Shown here in pieces: positions 51,901 through 60,900 of a stretch of DNA of 64,000 bases; positions within the stretch are counted from its first letter, which is position 1; every line of letters begins with the position of its first letter. The position numbers were made by a program, and so were the translations under genes. The DNA comes from Crotophaga sulcirostris (lineage: Eukaryota; Chordata; Aves; Cuculiformes; Crotophagidae). Below the pieces are notes generated by a model. The model did not search any database and was not told the DNA's origin. It saw only the letters and a list, made by a program, of their open reading frames with translations. The DNA lies in the NCBI GenBank assembly GCA_013397455.1, contig VYZB01000338.1, positions 331,957 through 395,956 of the forward strand. The letters run 5' to 3'.

Positions 51901-54900
51901 CTTTATCAATTCGATTTCCTCTGACAGTCTCTCATCTAAGTCAAAACCACCTTCAAGCTGGAGCTGATATGTCAGCAGATCCGTGGATTTCACACATTCA
52001 CAAATGTACAGCGCTCCCTTTTCCCCTACAGCTGTAGGACATACAACGTGTATCAGTCACCGGTGTCGAGAGGGAAATCCTAGTTGTCATTGCAGAGCAA
52101 CTGCTGGTGTCCTTCCAAGATGTCCTTAACACAATCACAGTATCACAGTATCATAAGGTTGGAAAGGACCTCTGAGATCATCGAGTCCAATCTATAACCC
52201 AACACCAACACCATCCCATCATCTAAACCATGGCACTGAGTGCCTCAGCCAATCTCCTCTTAAACACCTCCAGGGTTGGCGACTCCACCACCTCCCTGGG
52301 CAGCACATTCCAATGGCCAATCACCCTTTCAGGGAAGAACTTTTTCCTAACATCAAGTCTAAACTTTCCCTGACGAAGCTTGAGTCCATGTCCTCTAGTT
52401 CTGTCACTGCTTGACTACAACCTCCTTTTAGGCAGTTGGAGAGAGCAATAAGGTCTCCCCTGAGCCTCCTCTTCCCCAGGCTAAACAGCCCCAGCTCCCT
52501 CAGTCGCTCCTCACAGGGCTTGTGCTCCAAACCCTTCACCATCTTCGTTGCTCTCCTCTGGACACACTCCAGTATCATCACATCTTTCTCAAACTGGGGG
52601 GCCCAGAACTGCACACAGGACTCAAGGTGAGGCCTGACCAGTGCCGAGTACAGGGGGACGAGAACTTCTCTGCTCCTGCTGGCCACACTATTCCTGATGC
52701 AGGCCAGGATGCTATTGGCCTTCTTGGCCACCTGGGCACACTGCTGGCTCATGTTGAGCTTCCTGTCAATCAGCACTCCCACAATGACCTTCTGAGAATC
52801 AACAGAAAGGGATCTTTGCAAAGACAGTGCCTCAGGGGGACAGGGAGAAGACCCCGGCAGATGGACAAAATGAGGAGATGATACACTCTGTTTCCCCTCA
52901 CTGCTTGCTGCCTCCAGAGGATAGGCTGAGTCTTTAGTGAAAAGAAAACTTCAAAGGTCTCGTGTCATTGCTACTGCATGCAATTTATCTCCTAATGCCA
53001 GCGACACTGCAATAAGCTTTTGTAAATTTATTAGAGAAAACACTCGCTCTTATCACTTCAGGCAGTTATTCTAAGGACACGATCTGGTCCAAACTGGCCG
53101 CAAGTTTAGGCATCGCTTCATAAGTTTTTATAAAATCTTAAAAAATAAGAGATTATCTCCAAGTTTTCTTCCCCTTGGCTCTAAAGGAAATTATACTTGA
53201 AGAAAAAGATTGTTTCGTATTTTAAACTATTTCCATAATTTAAAATGCCCTGCTCCAGGGTCATGTGACTGGAGAACAGATCTGGGGCAATGCAGTTCAA
53301 AACAGCATCTCATTACCATGCTCTGCGCTGACACAAATAGCGTGGAAAAAAATACAGTTCAAGTAAAACCAGTGCTGCCCGAGTGAGCTTCCAACACCTA
53401 TTTACCGAGGTCTCCAGCAGCCACAAGACTGTTTTTTAAAAAGAACTATATGCTGCCTTTCCTCACCAGCATTTAAAGCATCCCTACCTCGCTGGTTGGG
53501 TGTCTGCACAGCTGCTGTGATGAACACCATGGAAATCCTTCTGAAAGATCATAAAATCATGGAATGGTTTGGGCTGGAAAGGACCTTAAAGCCCATCCAG
53601 TTCCAATCCCCTACCATGGGCAGGGACACCTCCCACTGGATCAGGGTGCTCCAAGCCCCATCCAGCCTGGCCTTGAACACCTCCAGGGATGGGGCAGACA
53701 CCACTGCTCTGGGCAACCTGTGCCAGTGTCTCACCACTCTCACAGCAAAACATCTCTTCCTAAGATGTCATCTAAACCTCTCCTCTTTCAGCTTAAAATC
53801 TTTCCTCTTCATTATATCCCTGCAGTCCCTGATAAAGAGCCCCTCCCCAGCTTTCCTGTACCTCCCTTTAGGTACTGGAAGGCTGCTTTAAGGTCTCCCC
53901 AGAGCACTTTCTTCTCCAGGCTGAACAACCACAACTCTCTCTGACCAGGTGACATCATGTTTTGTGCCAGGGGTGTGCCAGGTGAATGGAGAGTGAAGGA
54001 TGGAGGCTGACGTTGCTGTAGAGGCATCCAGAAAAATTCAATTTTCATTCTGCAATCAGACCAACAAAGTATGTCTTTAAATATTTTATGTGATTAAAAT
54101 CTCTGCTGTATTTTAGATAAACATCAGATCATTAGCCAGCAGGTTAAAAAAGAAAGGGAAACTAAAAAGAATGTAAAGTGTTCTCTACTGGTATTTCTGT
54201 GAGACATCGGGAACATTTCTCCAGGTCTTGAATGCAGGTGAGGACAGATGAATGTCCCTAGGAAAACTTCTAAATGAGAGCAGATAAATGCACATCGAAG
54301 TGTCACAATCAATATTTTCTATCAAAGGTGCGCTAAAAGGCTGTATATCTGAAGAACTGAGTTAATGGAACAGATTTAATTAAGACCATGATTTTCTAGT
54401 ATAATAATAATTTTGAACGTCCATGGAGAGCTGTGAGCTGCAAGGCTTTCATATCTGACCAGCCTGATCAAAGGACCTTGCTTATGCACAAAGAACACAA
54501 TATAGGCAACAGACTGTATCACAATGAATCTTTGATAAGAATGAAAAATTCCACTAAGTACAAAAAGTGAAAGTTGGAAGAGAGATTTCTGTTCCTTTGT
54601 CAAAAAAATCCACTTTTCTTAAATGTAAAAGATATGATTTGGTATTTTTTCTCATAAGCCACACATGCAATCTTATCTGCATTCTGCAAAATTATAAATA
54701 TGGAGTTAATATACTACTTTGTCTACTGCTGTTCTCCTCCTCGAAAGCTGAATTCAGTATTTAGAGCTCATTATCAACATCACATTTATTAACAATGCCC
54801 TTTCAGTAGCGTTCTCATATCTACATAATGAAAATTCTTCCTCTTCAGAAAAAGATGAGGAAAATGATTGAGATGAAGAAGTAATCCAAGTTGGCCAGGT

Positions 54901-57900
54901 GTATTCTTGCTGTATATTAAACAGCTTCACTTATCCCGTGGGACACATCTGCATTCAGCAATGAAGAGGCACTGCAGAAAATATCACAAAGAAAATCAGA
55001 CTTGGGAAATGCGTGTCTGGGCAAAGGAGATCCAGAGCTGTCTGCATCCAACTGGAGGGAACAGGCTGCTATGGTGGGGGCCAGATACACACACAGTTAA
55101 TCAGGGACCACAGAGCTCTGCAGAATGCAAATGGCCATGAGGCAACGTGGACACAACTCTCCAGGAAGGGCATGGCATGGAGAAAGCTGGAGCATGGGAG
55201 AGTTTTGCAGCATAGACCACCAGGATCGCAGGGAAATCCATTCATCCAATCTTCAGCAAGTCCCAGTGGCCTGAGAACCACTCCCATCTTCTAAAAGGGG
55301 CTGGGTTTGGCAAAGGCAATCATGAAAGTGAAGACCTTAAGGGCACGACCACTGGCTTCATTAGTAGTGGTGAGGCTCAAGAAGAGCCCAGCTCAAACCC
55401 TGGGTATGTTCATATGATCTTTTCCAGGCAAATACAAACCACTCTGCCGAACCCCTAAGAAACACAAGCACGGACTTTTGGCACTGTGCACTGAACAGAA
55501 GATGTGTAGCTATGCCTTGTGTGAGGCATCTACCATCATCCATCTACCTGTCTCAGGCCCCACCACACATACACGGTGATAAGAAGACACACTTTTTTTT
55601 CTTGCCTGCTGATCCACTCCTGAATCTGCGGCTACAGAAGACCTGCAGGCATGAACCACACAGTTTACTGATATCTTGCTGGTTCACATCTGACTTTGGT
55701 CAACTTGTCTGCTCTCAGAAAATGTCTGGACATAGCCCAAGGGGTAGGACACTCCACGGACTGCCTGCAGAAAAACAATATATGAGGTGTCTATAGTTTG
55801 GGAGATGAAAGGAGTTTGGCTGCATGGATTCATGCTGTGCAATGTCACAAGCTGCCAGGGCCAGAGAAGACACACTGTGAAAAACATAGTAACAACAAAG
55901 CCAGAAAATAGCTGCTGGCCCATTTCACTTGTTAGCCCAGACACAGTTTGGAAGACCCAACAGCCATAAAGCCCAGTTCAATTCAGACAATACAGCTATC
56001 AACACCATCTTATGACACTGTAAACCTTCCAGTGAAGGAAAGAAGAAAAGAAGCGGAGGAAAAACCCTACGCAGGATACTATGTCAATGATTCTATGTCA
56101 AGTTCAATCTTGCAACAGGAATATCAAAATGGTCATTTGCATACAGCTGTGACCTCGTATCACAGAATCCCAGAATTATTAAGGTTAGAAAAGACCTCTA
56201 AGCTCATCCAGTCCAACTGTCAGCCCAACACCACTGTGCCTGCTGAACCATGTCCTGAAGTGCCACAGCTACACATTTTTTGAATGCCTCCAGGGATGGA
56301 GATTCCACCACTGTCCTGGGTAGCTTGTTCCAATGCTTCACCACTCTTTCAGTAAAGAAATTTTTCCTAATATCCAATCTAAACCTTCCCTGGAGCAACT
56401 TGAGGCCATTTCCTCTCATTCTATCACGTGTTCCTTGAGAGAAGAGACCAATACCCAACTCCACCTAACTCCAACCACCTTTCAGGGAGCTGCAGAGAGC
56501 AATGAAGTCTGCCCTCAGCCTCCTCTTCTGCAGGTTAAATGTCCTGTGCAGTTCAAGCAGTATCATCATTGTATCTTCATGGTCTAAGGTGTGTCCACAT
56601 ATCTGTAAGTAAGGCAACCAACAGCCAAGGCAGGAGAAACTTTACAATCTTGCATGTTCACAAAAATCTTGTTCAGAAGTACGAAATAAAAACTTTCAAG
56701 AGAAGTACTGGGGATACAAACGGTGAGGAAAGTATAACATGGTGTAATGAAAGAAATTGAAAAAAAGACAGAAAATCTCATTAACAGTAAAAGAATACTT
56801 TTGCCTTCTCAAGAGATCATTATTAAGTATCCGCAAAAGACAGGCCTGAAATGAAACAACTAACTCAATTGAACACCGGAGCCAGGGACTGAGCAAAGGC
56901 ACCACTTTCATTAAATGATACAATTTTCTCCCCTTCCTGCTTTTAACTAAGCCTTCAACGACTCAGAGGCCGTATTTGCACTGAGGCTAATGACTGTGTC
57001 CACTGCTAACATTTCCTCTTGCTCCAGAGCAAACTAATGTGCCTCCACAGGTACAGTTTTTTCTCCCACGTAGGTTGACTGATGAGCAGAATTGAGTTAA
57101 GCTCAAAGCAGTTTTTCTCAACCTGTAGTTAGTTTGAATTCAATTCCTGTTTCAGGCTTAAAGAAGCACTAAAAAGTCTGAAAATTACCTATTATTTCCA
57201 AGTCTATCAGCAGGTCTAATAAAAGATATTACCCTTCCCTACAAATCGTGCCCTTCTGGACAGGTATGTGGTTTTCTTCATTTGGTGGTAAATATTGAGC
57301 TTCCCTGCTACGCACGTTATGGTAAAAAGCTCTGTAAAACTTTTTACTGGAAAAAAATAGTTAAGTTTTTACTGAACTTAAAATAAGCAGGTGGCCTGGA
57401 GAAGTGGTGGCTGCCCCGTCCCTGGAGGTTTTCAAGGCCAGGCTGGATGGGGCTTTGAGCACCCTGATCCAGTGGTTACTTCAATGGTAGCCCATCAATT
57501 CTATGATTTTATGATCATGAGCTGAACACCACAGCACAACTGCATAAGACTATTACCCTATATTTGTTGTTAATCAAACAAAACCAATAAATAATAAGCC
57601 AAGCCACACAAGACTATCTGCATGCCCAGAGGCCTCAACATTTAATGGGGTTTCATTTGAAATGAATGTGACCAAAACAGGAGGCACAGAATGGGCCACA
57701 AATACGGACATTGATTTCTTTTGACGCTACTATCTTGGCCTGAAACCCCTGGCAAGAGGAGCACTTTGTGCAGGAGTATTTTCAATGTTTCTGTGAAAAA
57801 TTAGCAGAATGCTAAATTCCACTTTGAATTTGAAATATTGATCTGAAATGTGCTTTGCTTAAGTTTTGTTGAAGAAACAATTTATTACAGCACTTAATCT

Positions 57901-60900
57901 TTCTGATGAAAGAAAAGGAGATTTTAGCCTGCTAATAAGCTGTATAGAAGCCATGACTAATTAACCTAATTATATCAGTCTGTGACAAAATGTGATTGTA
58001 CTAAAACCATGCCTCAAGTAACTGGAGTTGCCAAAAACTCAAAGGCTAATAAACCAACACTCATTAATAGAACTTAAACACTAATGAAGTTGACACCAGC
58101 CATATTATTTATAGTAAAATCAATCCTCCAATCATCACAAAAGACAATCTGAAGACTATTCAGTATCTGATAATATAGAATTCACAATCTGAAAATCTTG
58201 AAATCCATGAAATTAGCACAGACTACTGACTAGTGACTGCAGGTCTTCGAGCTGTGCAGTTCATGGGGACGGAGGATAAACACTGAGGCTGAAGGCACGA
58301 CACATGCAGCACACTTGAACACATTTACATCCTCTCATCTCACAGCTCAGCAAAAGCGTGTTCAGAGCAGCAGCCTCTTGGCATCACATAGTTTGCATTT
58401 CAACAAAAAAAACCCCGAGATACTAATTTACATCCTCCCATCTCACAGCTCAGCAAAAGTGTGTGCAGAGCAGCAACCTCTTGGGACCACATAGTTTCCA
58501 TCTCAACAATAAACCCCTGAGATACTCGGTGGGAGAGAGAAAGCTGAGTGAAAGCTCATCTTGGAGAGTTATTGCAAAGCAACTTCAGTTGACAGTTCCA
58601 CTCTCGGTTCCTCCCTACCTTGGGATAAGTTTCCAGCAACTCAATACACACAACAACTCCATGATAAACACCACAGTGCCTACTTAAACCATGTCCCAAA
58701 GTGCCACATCTATACATTTTTTGAACACCTCCAGGGATAGTGACTCCATCGCTTCCTTGGGCAGCCTCTTCCAATGCTTCACCACTCTCTTGGTAAAGAA
58801 ATTTTTCATTATATCCAATATAAACATCCTCTGGTGCAACTTGAGGCCATTTGCTCTTGTCCTATCACTTGTTACTTGCAAGAAGAGACCAACACCCACC
58901 TCACCACAACCTCCTTTCTGGAAGCTGCAGGGAGCGATGAGGTCTCCCCTCAGCCTCCTCTTCTCCAGACTAAACAGCCCCAGGTGCCTCAGCTGCTCTT
59001 CATAAGACTTGTTCTCCAGCCCCTTCCCCAGCTCCATTCCCCTTCTCTGCACACGCTCCAGCCCCTCAATGTCCTTCTTGAAGTGAGGGGACCAAAACTG
59101 GACACAAGATTTGAGGTGCGGCCTCACCACCAACGAGTAGATGTGGACGATCCCTTCCCTGTTCCTGCTGGCCTTACCCATCACTCGAAACACCTTGCAG
59201 CTGTTAGACCTTCCCATTGCAATGACAGTATTTTTCTGCAGAAGGCCTGTCAGCTGTCACTATCCCATCCTCAGCACATCTCTGCAGATGGTCATCTCTC
59301 CCTTAAATATCCACCTCCCCTAAATATAGTGAAGATCTCCATGTCCTTTACGTTCTATAACCACAAAAATCAGAGAATATTCTCATTCCTGTCTTAGAGA
59401 GAGAGTAGCCCAAATCTCAGAGGGAAAATTTCCCTTCTCAGGGACACACAGACCATCGGGGTACAGTCATGAAGAGCCCATGAAGAACCTTGTACCTACA
59501 AGAACTCTCCATCTGTTTCATTTTTTTGCTACTTCTGACGTATGATCAGAATTTTGTTCACCAAATGCTACAAAGGACAAACCTGAAGGCTACAAAAAGG
59601 CTTTTAGAGGAGATAAGGGGTGCTGATTTCACACAGTTCAGGTGAGACAGATACCTTGATTCCTCCCCAGGAGTGATGAGACAGGAAGTCCACAGGGCTT
59701 GTGACTCCGGTTTGTGCTGGGTATCTTAGTAGGAAATCCAGTTCTACCGCGTTGATTTCTTTTTTCATGAGAAGTATCTGTAGTTCCAAACAAACAAGAG
59801 AACCTTGAGCAGCCAGGATACAGAACAGCAATACACTCTAACAGATTAATTATTCAACTCACGTATCTGGCCAAATGTGTGGCTAAGAAGTACACAGTAC
59901 TCCATGTTGGAGGGATGAAACATGTCATGTAGGTGATTTGGGTCTCCCCAAAGGTGTATGGAGATTGGCAACATAAAAGGACTAGAAAAATGAAAAAAAG
60001 CGAGTTTGTCATTTCCTTGTCCCAGATCCTAAACTGCATCTCATTATTGCATACTGGGCAATGGCATCTGAACTGTACCTGGCATCTCTTCCACCAACGA
60101 GCTATTTGGTTCAAGAGCCAACTGCTTTTTTATATGGGAGAATCTCATGTCTCATCGCTCAACTGCCTCCACACACTGAATTGCAGATGCTGGTTTTCCT
60201 GACAGCTTGAAGTGTGAAGCTTGAATTAACAATTTTTTAAAACAATGAATTAACAATTTTTAAAAATTCAAGTGAAGCTTCAATTAACAATTTTTAATGT
60301 TTAATGTAGCTACAAGCAGAATATGTGCTACTTTCTTTAAAGATGTATATTGGAAAATCTAGGTATCCTTCGGGTCAGAATTAAGGCTGACATTGCAAAA
60401 TATAAGCTCACTTTTAAGCACAAAAAATTTATTAATTAAATATACTGTTAGATTCCTCTTTTTTTTTATATATGTATATATGCATACTTTCCTTTTAATA
60501 CAGAAATTCATTATGCCATGGTCATCACTGGATCAAGGCTAACTAGACCTGCAGTGTTTCAGCAGTTCAAACTTCATTCACATCTGCATTCTACATGTCA
60601 GAGCATCCACAGTCATTCACTGCACAAATCTAATAACAACTTTGCAACACCACGCCAAGCACTACGTATTGATCGAATTTGATTTCAGCATAGGGCTATA
60701 CAAAGGTCTCCTTGCTCAGACAGCAGACTAAAAATTATACTAACATACTAGACAAAAGACAGCAGGCGTGTAGAATGTATTTCTTTTGGATAAAACCACT
60801 AAGCCTTCAAGACCAGCTTGCTTTGCCCGTTTCTTTCAGGTCCTGCAAGCTGGTATTACTCTCTCAAATAACCGTACGTCAGCATAATGCAAATCAAACA

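Larger units (their letters stand above)
47719..59654 (-). other. Dynein intron (exons 3-4), 11.9 kb, largest in the window
   Basis: It holds the CR1 copies from 49760 to 59219, the unrecognised open frame at 51760-52056 and the 103-bp tandem duplication. AT-rich stretches at 50750-51700, 52900-53540, 54060-56150 and 56570-58320 show nothing else recognisable. Confidence 0.75.

Noticed and set aside
58684..59217. 177-codon minus frame
   Set aside because: It is the CR1 RT C-terminal frame, not a host gene, and is too short to be functional.
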